Of a stretch of DNA of 64,000 nt, positions 8,424 to 18,309 are shown piece after piece. The notes beneath the pieces were generated by a model, which was not told the origin of the DNA, made no database searches, and saw only the letters and a list, made by a program, of their open reading frames with translations. Each line of letters opens with the position of its first letter. Positions within the stretch are counted from its first letter, which is position 1. The translations under genes were made by a program, and so were the position numbers. The stretch comes from Ornithodoros turicata (Eukaryota; Arthropoda; Arachnida; Ixodida; Argasidae). The stretch lies in the NCBI RefSeq assembly GCF_037126465.1, contig NC_088204.1, positions 64,851,807-64,915,806 of the forward strand, in the 5' to 3' direction.

Positions 8424-9110
8424 CTCGTGTAGTGTGCCTGCGGACCAAATCTAGCGGTACAATGAACGACTGTAGCATTTCGTGCAGCACTATCTTCGGT
8501 GCGCAAGCAGCCATGGTCTCAAGGGAATGTAAAATTGTAATCGGTATCATCAACATAATTATCGTAATGAACCTATTATCGCAATACGTTTGAACAGTTG
8601 CACACCTCGCCGTGCATGCTGAATCATATTCGGTTACTGCAAGTGTCACTGACATCCTGCATGTTAGATAAAGCTGTTAGGGGCAACAAGCAGGCTCCTA
8701 CAAAAGAATTGTCACTGCTAGGCAATGAATGTGAACACAGAAAATTCTACGAGCTAATTCTCTTCCGTCTCCCAAACACACGCTTCTTCGTGTTGTTCCT
8801 TTATTTATTTTTTTATTTTTTGCTTCATTGTTTCTAGTCGAACGGAAGGAACCGGGTTATGCACCAGCTTACCTGCGTCCTGTTCCTTCGGTCGGCAGTT
8901 AGGTAGCGGAGTACCGCTATTCGCTACTCCTCTGAAACGCCGCTACTCATTCCGAAACGTAGCGCGGTACCGCTACCGGAAGGAAATATGTACCGGCGCT
9001 ACTGCCAAGCTGCCTCGTAAGATATTTTTTTTATGACGAACATCTAACCATGATGAGTAGAGCCCACACAACGCTTAGGCAATAAAACATTGTTTTATGC
9101 AGGAACAACA
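8424..9110 (+). repeat. unknown repeat, unit 1 of 3
   Basis: Direct repeat of 9806-10373 at high identity, from GGACCAAATCTAGCGGTACA through GGCAATAAAAC. It contains a run of GGTA/TACC words near 8920-9000. No domain or terminal repeat is recognised. A short frame over TMNDCSISCSTIFG is open in units 1 and 2 but looks like a by-product of recent duplication. Confidence 0.6.
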
Positions 9111-9639
9111 AGCACGAGAACTGTCGAAACCAGCTCTGAAAACTTTATTAAACTTTATTCTAGGCAGGATAAGTTGGCACAGAAATTAGAAAATGTCACT
9201 TTGATCATGTCGGATTCTGAGACTTCAGACACGGATACCGCCTTGTCGAAGTGAAATGGCGTGGAATACGAGTTACGTCTTTTGTTTTGCCCACTAAAGT
9301 AGCTTGTACTAACATACCTGAAATTTGACCCGTACACTCCTTTAGTCTCACTATATGTTCTTGTCTTTTTTACCTTCTCCAACATCCTGCGTTCTCATGA
9401 AAAGTTAGCGGATAGATTCTTCTCCCACAAAAGTCTTCTAACACTTGGAATACGTTATGCAAGAGCAGGAAATAGACCAACTTGCACGAGATTTCCGACC
9501 ACTGACGCTGCAATCGGGTTAGCATGGCACACGGCCAGAGGAGGACAGATGACCGAGACAAATAATGGGAAAGCGCGCCCGTTCACATTCCTTCGGTTGT
9601 TGTACCACCTGTCTAATTGTAAAAGAAAATCGTGGGGGA

Positions 9640-10373
9640 ATGCATATAAGGCTGTTATTCGAAACGTGTCTCTTGTGTGCTTCCTTGTTTGTCTTTCTCG
9701 CATTCTCGCAACGTGTCCTCGGCCTAACATATTGGCCTTGGCTCATAATCGTTGTTGTGAACGAACTAAACATCGTAGAACCCTATGTTTGCGACAGCAA
9801 TTCCTGCGTGTAGTCTGCCTGTGGACCAAATCTAGCGGTACAATGAACGACTGTAGCATTTCGTGCAGCACTATCTTCGGTACGCAAGCAGCAGCCATAG
9901 TCTCAAGGGAATATAAAGCTGTAATCGGTATCATCAACATAATTATCGTAATGAACCTAATTATCGCAATACGTTCGAATAATAGTAATTGCGCACCTCG
10001 CCGCTGAGTCATATTCGGTTGCTGAAAGTGTCACTGACATCCTGCGTGTTAGATAAAGCTGCTAGGGGCAACAAGCAGGCTCCTACAAAAGAATTGTCAT
10101 TGGTAGGCAATGAATGTGAACACAGAAAAGGCTACGAGCTAATTCTCTTCCGTCTCTCAAACACATCTTTTTCCTTTATTTTTTCTATTTTTTGCTTCAT
10201 TGTTTGTAATCGAACGAAGGAACCGGGTTATGCACCAGCTTGTCTGCGTCCTGTCCCTTCGGTCGGCAGTTAGGTAGCGGAGTATTCGCTACCCTTCTGA
10301 AACGCCGCTACTCATTCCGGAACCTAGCGCCCAGACAACGCTTAGGCAATAAAATCTTGTTTTATGCAGGAAC
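9640..10373 (+). repeat. unknown repeat, unit 2 of 3
   Basis: The most complete unit. Its first part (~9640-9815) matches the start of unit 3, and its later part (9806-10373) matches unit 1 closely. Sequence 9111-9640, between units 1 and 2, has only short frames and nothing recognisable. Confidence 0.6.
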
Positions 10374-10860
10374 TGTTGTTCAGAGCTTGGCTCTTGAGTG
10401 TCTCTTCGCTTGTATTTCTGACATTCTTGCAAGGTTTCCACAGAGTAACATATTGGCTTTGGATCGAAACAACTGTTGTGTACAGAACTAAAAATCGTAG
10501 CATCCTATTTTTGCCCCTAGTAAGCAATGTGTGCGTGTACAATGAACGCTTGCGGCATTTCGCACAACAGTTGTCTCGTTGCAATCTTTTCGCTACGCGA
10601 CGGACAAGCAGCCCTGCTGTCAAATGTCATAGAACTGTATTCGTTATTATTATAATGCTTATCACAATGAAACTGCAATTATCACAACAGGCTCGAATCA
10701 TAACAATTGCGCCCTTCGCTGCGCATGACGAATCAACTTCGGTCTCCCAGTGCCACTGACAACTTCTATGACAGGGAAGCCTGTTAGGGGCGGAAAGCAG
10801 GCTGTTACAAAACAATTGTCAGTGCTAGGCTTGAATACTATTGCTCAGAGAGAAAAGAAT
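10374..10860 (+). repeat. unknown repeat, unit 3 of 3 (divergent)
   Basis: A more diverged copy of unit 2. Shared words include AACATATTGGC, AAAAATCGTAGCATCC-type text, the CTGTTAGGGGC...AAGCAGGCT block and ACAAAA(A/C)AATTGTCA. It abuts the minisatellite at 10891. Confidence 0.5.
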
Positions 10861-10890
10861 ATAAGCCAATCCCCTTCCCCAGAGCACGGG

Positions 10891-10990
10891 TCCAGGAAGA
10901 AATGTCCCCGGAAGAAATGCCCCCGGAAAAATTGTCTCCGGAAGAAATGTTCCCTGGAAGAAACGTCCCCGGAAAAAATGTCCCCTGAGG
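10891..10990 (+). repeat. 15-bp minisatellite (GTCCCCGGAAGAAAT)n
   Basis: Six to seven imperfect 15-bp copies of a GGAAGAAATGTCCCC-type unit. An inverted copy with the same flanks (CCCCAGAGCACG on one side, ACGCGTACCAAAAGTG on the other) lies at 13285-13400. A short third patch is at about 43003-43035. The shared flanks mean it is part of a dispersed element. Sequence 10991-11699 holds nothing recognised beyond AT-rich words. Confidence 0.7.
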
Positions 10991-11699
10991 AAAATTCACT
11001 TTTGGTACGCGTGGACTGGTTGACTTCGGACGTTGACTTTTTACTATATAGGACGGTGTGAATGTTTGGATTTTTGAGCACCGAAGCGAGTAATCGTGCA
11101 TCCTATTCCATTTCCTAATCAAAAATGGAATTCAATGTTCGAATTCCAAATCGAATTGATGCTTCTACTGAACTGAATATATTTGAAGAGACCCGGCACA
11201 TGGAGAACAAAAAAAAAGAGTAAGCGCTATACTTACGCATACATATACGTACCGTACATGTTTGTATTCCAATATACGTATGTTGTATATGTATCCAATT
11301 ACGGTTATTCAATGAGTAGCTTAATTTATTCGTATTCAATTCCATTTTAAAATGACTCTTCACACATAGCATTTCTTTGCCTAGGTAGTCGCTGTGGGTC
11401 AGTTTTGGTGAATTTACTTCCTTGTGACTTGCAACAATGCGGCCTGTACAGTCATGGGGCTCCCGAGATATGATACCGCTAGACATATTGAAATATATTT
11501 TTTTCTGTCAGTTTTGTTGCTTTTCCCCCGCATTTTATTTCCCTCTTTACACATCACCGTGCACGTCGATCTGCACACTTCTAAAAAAGAACTTGACATG
11601 CTCCTGGTCATTCCGAATGACGTCTTCTCTCCTGATTTGTTAAAACTGGACGTCGTACTACTTTCTGTGACACTTCACATTTGTGCTAATCAGCAGAGA

Positions 11700-11935
11700 A
11701 AATTTTTTTCCGCGTTAGCGCTGCGAAGGAACTATTGCTGTACGCGGTGTACAGGCGTGGACAGAGGACAGCAGGAGGGAGGGTCACAGGGGGCTAGTAT
11801 GCGTCCTGGGTTGACTTCAGGGCTAAGTGAGCCGACATTCGTCAGGAAAGTCCGACGGAAAACCCAAGGAAAACCTCAGAGAGCACACCTGGTGACAGGA
11901 TTCGAACCCGTGTCACGTTGTATCAACGAACGTGA
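11700..11935 (-). repeat. tRNA-derived SINE (tick Ruka-like), minus orientation
   Basis: It reads from a B-box-like GGGTTCGAATCC (minus strand, ~11901-11914) through TGAGGTTTTCCTTGGGTTTTCC and CGACTTTCCTGACGAATGTCGGC. The body matches the copies at 48172-48440, 51565-51763 and 61440-61660. These are Pol III-type retroposons mobilised by a LINE. The A-box end is not well preserved. Confidence 0.65.
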
Positions 11936-11988
11936 AATTGATTGCAGTGTATTCCCTACGAGAAATCGCGAGTGAAAGTAGGTCGAGC

Positions 11989-13180
11989 TAGAGCACTGCA
12001 CGGGGCCGGGCTTACCCAAAAGCCCGAGCCCGGCCCGGTCCGTGGGCCGTGCCGGGCTTGGCATTTTTTAGGCGGGCCTGGGCCGGGCTAGGGCTTCAGC
12101 CAACGGGCCGGGTACGGGCTTGACAACGCCAGACATGGTCGGGCATGTACGCCGAACATATTCCACTTCACGAGACGGGACAGCTAAATTTTCACGTTAC
12201 TTTTTTTCCCCATTGGGTATGGGACATCAGTTATTCTCATCTGAGAACTATCACTTTTTTACATGTGATCATGCTTACGTATTTTGTGAATGGGTCTGGA
12301 TTTCACGCGTGCACTCACACACATTTGGGGACGATTGGTGTGGGGTCCTGCACGAGCGTCAGTTAGGTTAGGTGTTGACATATTTCGTTCTCGTAAGGGT
12401 CTGGCACGAAGGTCAGTGAGGTTAAGTGTTCTGAGATATTTCGTTTTTATGAGAGTCCGGCAAGAGGGTCGGTTAGGTTAGGTGTACTGACACATATTTC
12501 GTTCGCGTGAGAGTTCAAGCAAGAGGAACTAACACCGGAGCATGTACAATAGAGCGGCGATGAGTCTCTCTTGAACCGCAATGTACTATAGGGGACACGG
12601 TTGTCTAAAATCGGCACTGCATGGTTTATCGCATCTCAAATATCCAGGTGTTGCAAGACTATTTCTTTCGTGTAATAAACACGCGCTGCACGTGGTCCAC
12701 CAACAATCCAATATTAGCACAACACCTTCAAGCGCAACTGAGGTAATATAGGATGCCAAAGTACTGACATGCGATTTTAGCTAACCGTGTCCCCAACAGT
12801 ACAATATGCCCACGCGCCGCTGCGCTCTGCGTTCCCAAGCAAGCAACCACCAAGCACAGAGCGGCTTGCCGGCAGAGAAACACAGCCGCTGCTGCGTTCG
12901 AGTGTACCTCCTGGCTCTCCACCAATTAGCTGCGTCCTTTTCCTTGCTGCGTTGTGCTCTTTAGTAAATCTAAATACGCCCCCGAACCTCAAAAACAAAT
13001 AGAGCAGGGGCGGGCTTGGACCGGGCCTGAGCATGGAAACAGTCGGGTACGGGCTGGACCCGGGCTGGTGGAGTCGGGCTCGGGCCGGGCCCGGGGTGGA
13101 AATATATGGAAGACGTCGGGCCCGTTCCGGGTACGGGCCGTAGCAGCCGGGCCTGAAAATTAGGGCCGTGCAGTGCTCTA
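11989..13180. mobile_element. hAT-type non-autonomous DNA transposon (1192 bp)
   Basis: Terminal inverted repeats are TAGAGCACTGCACGG at the left and its reverse complement (CCGTGCAGTGCTCTA) at the right. They are flanked by a perfect 8-bp target duplication GGTCGAGC (11981-11988, 13181-13188). Both subterminal regions (~12000-12130, ~13005-13165) are dense in GGGCCGGGC-type words. The interior has no transposase. An 8-bp duplication with these ends indicates the hAT superfamily. Confidence 0.85.
12345..12520 (+). repeat. ~58-bp tandem repeat x3 with TTAGG words
   Basis: Three imperfect units, each with GGTTAGGTTAGGTG-type text followed by ATATTTCGTT and a GAGAGT(C/T) stretch, inside the hAT element at 11989-13180. 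The TTAGG doublets recall the arthropod telomere unit but are only two copies long. Confidence 0.5.
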
Positions 13181-13284
13181 GGTCGAGCTTTCAAAGTAAA
13201 AACCCTTAGTAAGTGGTTAGGAATTTTAGTATTTATTTTGAGCCAGAGGACTTCAAGACCTGCAATATCGCAACCGGGGATTTC

Positions 13285-13400
13285 GCAAAAATTCCACGCG
13301 TACCAAAAGTGGATGTCTCTCGAGGGCACATTTTTCCCGGGGGATATATTTTCCAGGGGACATTTCTTCCGGGAACATTTTTTCCGGTTCCCCCAGAGCA
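13285..13400 (-). repeat. 15-bp minisatellite, inverted copy
   Basis: ACATTTCTTCCGGG-type units in reverse orientation to 10891-10990, with the same bounding words. The flank 13189-13284 and the stretch 13401-14375 contain no recognisable gene; a small AT hairpin (TTGAGATATATA / TATATATCTCAA) is at ~14141-14168. Confidence 0.65.
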
Positions 13401-14375
13401 CGCGCGTCTTTGTCTCGTTTCTTTTTCTTTCCAACTAGTTTCTTTGTTTTCTACATGTGGGGGAACTGAACGAAGAACCGGAGCATGGAAGGAGGGGGCA
13501 CCACGGTAAATGTTTATTATGTAGGCAAGGGGAAGGAGTGCTGTCGCATCCATTTTGCTACGAGGAATTTTTGTCGCACGATAACTATCTTGCAATGCAA
13601 ATGCAATTTCTTGGATTGAACTCTGAAATCTGTAGACGGATCCACCGTTTACTCGCAAATACAACGATCGTCTCACGGCAAACTGTGGGCATTCAGCGCC
13701 GCGTAATGCGATGGAGACGACTGAAATAAACTAGTGAAATGACCACATTTCGTGGCGAAAGATCACACCTCTCGTCATCTCACAAAGCGATAACACGAAT
13801 CGCAGCCAAATAGAAAAAGAAAGTTATCTTCGCCTACTAGTCACGGCTGCTACTATGCGGAATACGGACAGGTTACATAGCGTATAATTGTCGACTTCCC
13901 TATTTTACTTCGGTTATGCCATTCCTTTGATTCTTATCATTTTGTGTGCGTACTGTGAGTTGAACTTCTAGTTTCAACAGAAGTGGTAATTTCATACTTC
14001 ATTTCAAGAAATGCTGTTTCTGTAAGCTGTATTGAGATAAAACTGCTACCGATCGACACGTGAACAGACTCTTCACAGCTGACTGCAATTATTTAGTATT
14101 TGCGTCCATTTTTTATGACGGTTGTTTGACCATTTTGCATTTGAGATATATATTTTTATATATCTCAAATATATTCAATTTTGCACAGTCTTCGTCACAC
14201 GCTACGCGCGCGGCAGCTACCCCCGTGCTACTCAAACCACGAAAGCACGAAAATCAACTCGCCGTCTTGCACGACAGTTTCAGAAGACTTTTACGAGACA
14301 ATCCTCCCTTCTACACACGTATAAACACCGGGTACAATGGCATACAGAAGAGACTTAAGGTCAAAGGGTCCAGTC

Positions 14376-14419
14376 GGGAGAATCGCGCGTGGGACAGCTG
14401 TCCCACGCGCGATTCTCCC
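14376..14419. repeat. perfect 44-bp palindrome
   Basis: Twenty-two bases, GGGAGAATCGCGCGTGGGACAG, are followed with no loop by their exact reverse complement. The centre is between 14397 and 14398; pairing stops immediately outside (C at 14375, T at 14420). No transposon boundary is visible around it. Confidence 0.9.
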
Positions 14420-14510
14420 TAACGGTGTCATCCACGGAAACCGCGACGGTGGCGCCCCACCGTAGGAAGTCCGTAAGTAAATTCAAGATGGCTACCGCGC
14501 GACCGTAGCC

Positions 14511-15005
14511 TTAAATATGACACTCAGAAGGTTAATGTGTCATCCACACACTCGTCATCCTTTTTCTTGTCCCACGTTTTTTAGGAATTTGACTTCATTA
14601 TCAAACAGAGTGATAGAAGCCTGACTCACACACTGTTGCTCATTTTTCCTTATTTCAAATGCCTCTATTATTTCTCTGGTACGCTGATCACAAGAACGAC
14701 CTTTTATCCTCGTCTCCGGGAATCTTGGAAAACAGCCACACGTGTTACAATGCACCGACAAGTGACAGGACGGGGTACCCCTCAGGGTTGCAGCCTGCTC
14801 CCTTAGCCTAATGTTTAAACATCGCCCCGTCTGGCCAATGTATGATTTACCGCAGGTGAGCGGTATCTCATAGACCACATTTGCCTTACATTGAACAAAC
14901 TTCTTTTGGTGTTTTATGTCACAATGACCGACATTCCTTCTATGGCAAGTCATATTACACAGTTTCCCTAATTTTTCTGGAGCAGAGAGTGCCACAGGAA
15001 TAGAA
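14511..15005 (-). mobile_element. Penelope-like element fragment (GIY-YIG endonuclease), left arm
   Basis: A minus-strand frame (14555-14995, 146 aa) has VVYEIPLTCGKSYIGQTGR, the GIY-YIG nuclease core, then a CLNIRLRE segment and a Cys/His cluster (LSVHCNTCGCFPRF). This is the C-terminal endonuclease of a Penelope-like retroelement; the reverse transcriptase is absent. It is one arm of an inverted repeat with 15026-15521. Confidence 0.85.
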
Positions 15006-15025
15006 TGCCTATTTGCCTATTTGCT

Positions 15026-15521
15026 TTCTATTCCTGTGGCACTATCTGCTCCAGAAAAATTAGGGAAATTGTGTAATATGGCTTCCCATAGAAGGAATGT
15101 CGGTCATTGTGACATAAAACACCAAAAGAAGTTTGTTCCATGTAAGGCAAATGTGGTCTATGAGATACCGCTCACCTGCGCTAAAAAATACATTGGCCAG
15201 ACGGGGCGATGTTTAAACATTAGGCTAAGGGAGCATGCTGCAACCCTGAGGGGTGCCCCGCCCGGTCACTTGTCGGTGCATTGTAACACGTGTAGCTGTT
15301 TTCCAAGATTCCCGGAGACGAGGATAAAAGGTCGTTCTTGTGATCAGCGTACCAGAGAAATAATAGAGGCATTTGAAATAAGGAAAAATGAGCAACAGTG
15401 TGGTGAGTCAGGCTTCTATCACTCTGTTTGATAATGAAGTCAAATTCCTAAAAACGTGGGACAAGAAAAATGATGACGAGTGTGTGGATGACACACTAAC
15501 CTTCTGATTGTCATATTTAAA
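15026..15521 (+). mobile_element. Penelope-like element fragment (GIY-YIG endonuclease), right arm
   Basis: A plus-strand frame (15021-15431) is closely similar but not identical to the left arm (for example AKKYIGQTGR for GKSYIGQTGR), with a frame change near its end. The two arms meet head to head across a 20-bp spacer with a doubled TGCCTATT word (15006-15025). A Penelope 3' tail continues to about 15620. Confidence 0.85.
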
Positions 15522-15621
15522 GAAGGTACTATGTTGCCAATAAATTCTTTTGTTGGAAGTCTAGCGCCTGTCCTGTCGTCTCCTCTCTCTGTCCCGTTCC
15601 CAGTGCTAGCTCGTCATGCAA

Positions 15622-15848
15622 GATCAACACCAACACGCCCGGTTTTTCACCTTGTTGAATCACTTATTCGTTCAAGCGCTTCCGATATTCTTGCCCTTAC
15701 CGAAACCTGGTTGTCTGACTAAGTCTCCAATGAAGAACTATCAAAGTTTCTTCCTGGCTTCACCATTTTTAGGAAAGATCGACTGGATAGAAAGGGTGGT
15801 GACGTCCTTCTTGCTACCAAAGATTATTTTTATCCTTCACTTCTACCA
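15622..15848 (+). pseudogene. LINE apurinic-type endonuclease fragment
   Basis: The frame LVESLIRSSASDILALTETWLSD, then a stop (TAA at ~15720), then FLPGFTIFRKDRLDRKGG, matches the ETWL and R-x-DR-x-x-x-GG blocks of the exonuclease-endonuclease domain of CR1/L2-type LINE ORF2. Only about 75 codons remain before the next element begins at 15849. Confidence 0.7.
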
Positions 15849-15985
15849 GTGATGGACAAAGTACCTCAAAATTATACTTAAAGTAAAGTATCAAGTACCT
15901 GGGGTCATTAGTACGTCAAGTACAGTACAAGTAGTAATGACTGGACATAGACTGCCGCCAACGCACATCTTGGTCTAAACACGAT
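15849..15985 (+). repeat. hAT-like terminus with AAGTACC words, truncated
   Basis: Begins CAGTGATGGACAAAGTACC and continues with iterated AAGTAC/GTACTT words, typical of the ends of hAT elements. It is cut off by the Polinton TIR at 15986, and no partner end was found. Confidence 0.5.
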
Positions 15986-17159
15986 TTAATTAGCAATTAG
16001 AGCTAATTGGGACCCCCCACATTAATCAGCACCCTCCAGGGTGTCACCACCCTAATTGGGAAGCATCTAACTCGTGTCCAGAACCAAGCTGTGCGTTGGT
16101 GGCAACCTGTGTCTATAAAAAAGAAAAAAAATAGATACAGATAGAGTGGAAAGAAACAATTTATTCGAAAATCAATGATGTCGTGGCGAAGAAGCCGCTC
16201 CGGAATGCCCAAGTGACCAGAGCCCGCCATGTTGCTTGTTGGCGTCGAGCAGTTGCAGAGATCGACGACAGGTGGCCACCTAGTTGCAAGACATCACACC
16301 AGATGGAGCCATCATCATAGCTCAATGCAAGAAAGACAGAGAACAACAAGATACTAGTGGCAGGTAAAAATGGCAACATTGGGGCAACATTGGGGCAACA
16401 CTGGCAACAGTCTAGGCATGCAAGAGAAAAGGTCTAACCGCTACTGCTAAACAGCACGGAGAAAACAGTATACATCGAGGAAAAGGCTTATGGGCGACCG
16501 GTTAGGCCTATCCACAGTGTCACAACACTACGGAGCTAACACAAGGCGGGAACCGCAAAACGCTAGGCACACAACGCTAAACATGTGGCAACACGCACAA
16601 AAGGCTTGGTCACTGCTAAACAAGTGTAAACATGCGCGTATGGAGAATATCCGTTACGGCAAACATGTGAGAAAAGGCTTAACACGAGCGTGGTCAGACA
16701 ACGCGCAAACATCGGCGAATCACTCACCTTTTCCCCCGCAGCGACGGTGCGACAAAAAGAAGACGGTGCGACCGCTTTCGACAGGAGCCAGTCACAAACT
16801 GCGTTGGTGCGGGGACTGCGGAGCGACCGAGCACACGTCTGCACTCCTCGAGATCCAACGAGCGAGTGACTGGGGCGCCGCGACCGCTTCGCATGCGCGC
16901 GCGCGTGCTCTCCTAGCGCCCTCTGCGCCCGCCCGGCCGTCATGGAGGGGGTCATCTCCTCGCGGGCGGTTTCGGTTTTGCTCTCAGCTCCTTCCACTGC
17001 GCGCGCGCGCTCCTAGCGGCGATTGGTGGCTTCTCCATTTCGATTTCGGTCTCGTTTCTTTGCACGTGTTTATTTATAAAGTTTTTATATTTTATTTATA
17101 AAGTTATATATTTGTATGTTTATTTGTATAAAGGCAGCACGCACTGTGCTCGCATCATC
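15986..17159. repeat. Polinton terminal inverted repeat, copy 2
   Basis: Inverted relative to 7311-8370. It carries an extra AT-rich tract (~17075-17125) and a duplicated TGGGGCAACATTGGGGCAACA stretch (~16379-16400). Divergence between the two TIRs is clear by eye. This argues for different element copies, or a long time since insertion. Confidence 0.85.
17127..17132 (+). promoter_or_regulatory. TIR-borne TATA box, inward facing
   Basis: TATAAAGGCAGC 44 bp upstream of the ATG at 17171, in the same context as the box at 7339-7344 in the other TIR. Confidence 0.65.
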
Positions 17160-17170
17160 AATAGGTGAAA

Positions 17171-17869
17171 ATGTTCAGCTACCACTCGTTACAAAATTGT
17201 TCCCGTACCCACGCTTCTTGGGAAGAAGTGGAGAATAAATGTTTCAACGATGAAAGTCCCCACAACAAGCTCGTCATCACTGCTTTTCGCTACGTGATAG
17301 ACATGGTAGGCCTTGGCAATATAGGAGAGATCTCGCTGGGGCCGCTGCAGGAGATGGTGTGTCGGATCTATGCCCGTTACTAGAATGTCTGTATAACGGT
17401 TCCGGACGGACCCCTGGGACTGATGAGCGAATTTGTTAGCTTGGTGAATGCAGAATTCAACTACGTTGCTGCAGACATCGTTTCCCTCAGATGTGTAATA
17501 GGCGTATGCCGGCACAGTTCCCCTGAAGTCGGCCCATGGACGCAGCTATCCTCCCCCCGAGCGGATTCCGCTCGGTCTTCCACTTCACCCTTTCCTCTCC
17601 TCCTCTCCACCACCTTTCCTTTCCCGAGAAACATGCCGCCTAATCAGGCAGGCAGACCTCTCGGGTTCCTCCCAACGACACTCCTCCTCCTCCCTCCTCC
17701 TCCTCCTCGCTGCAGACATCGTGGACCTTCTCGCTCGTGCCATTGCTCATATTAAGTACGCCCTGCGGAAGAAGCTCATTTGCAAGCAGTCTACATCGTG
17801 AACTTTGTTACCGATTTATTGAAATACCGTTTGGGTATCGAAATGCAACGCATTAAACAGTCTGAATAA
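17171..17869 (+). pseudogene. TIR-adjacent Polinton protein, family B (broken)
   Basis: Starts MFSYHSLQNCSRTHASWEEV and is homologous to the intact frame at 27218-27649. Shared blocks are SWE(E/D), an ITAFRYVIDMV/IAAFEYVSDMV segment, LQEMVCRIY/VQELVCRIY, and GPLGLM. Lesions: an in-frame TAG at 17381-17383, a SINE insertion at 17482-17708 with a 14-bp duplication, and a frame change near 17800 before the C-terminal VYIVNFVTDLL block. Mostly helical; function unknown. Confidence 0.7.
17482..17708 (+). mobile_element. 5'-truncated tRNA-SINE insertion
   Basis: 227 bp flanked by the exact 14-bp duplication GCTGCAGACATCGT (17468-17481, 17709-17722). It begins TTCCCTCAGATGTGTAATAGGCG, which is identical to the body of the SINE at 42186-42352, and ends in a CCT-rich tail. 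Duplication length and tail indicate LINE-mediated retroposition. Confidence 0.85.
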
Positions 17870-18309
17870 CTTTGACGAGACTCTGTGTTTTTTCACGGGC
17901 ACATCTTTATTGAATACATACAAAGGAGTTGATTGATAGATGCCTGCACCTTCCCTGTTTTGCATGAACAGAAACGGTGTGGGGAATCTTCATCACAGCG
18001 CCGTCATTGCACGGGTTACGGCGCCAGCACGATGGCGGAATGGTCATTCTTTTCACCCATTCCACTACCACACTGCCACGATGACCCATGCTTCTCCAGT
18101 CCGAGAGAGAGAGCATGTCTCGACTAGAACTTTTATTCCTGATTATAGGAAGGACTTGCAGGATTGCACTTATCCTCGTGCAGGAAGGACTTGCTCTTTG
18201 TTCCACGGTCACTCGATCCCTGACGACGACGCTCTTGGGCTCTCTTCCGGGTTTTCCGATGCTGCACAAAGAGGGAGTACTCGTCAAAACACCAGCAAAG
18301 CTTACTGTA

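Noticed and set aside
12361..12480. Telomeric (TTAGG)n array
   Set aside because: Only doublets of TTAGG within a ~58-bp tandem unit inside a hAT element; not a telomere.
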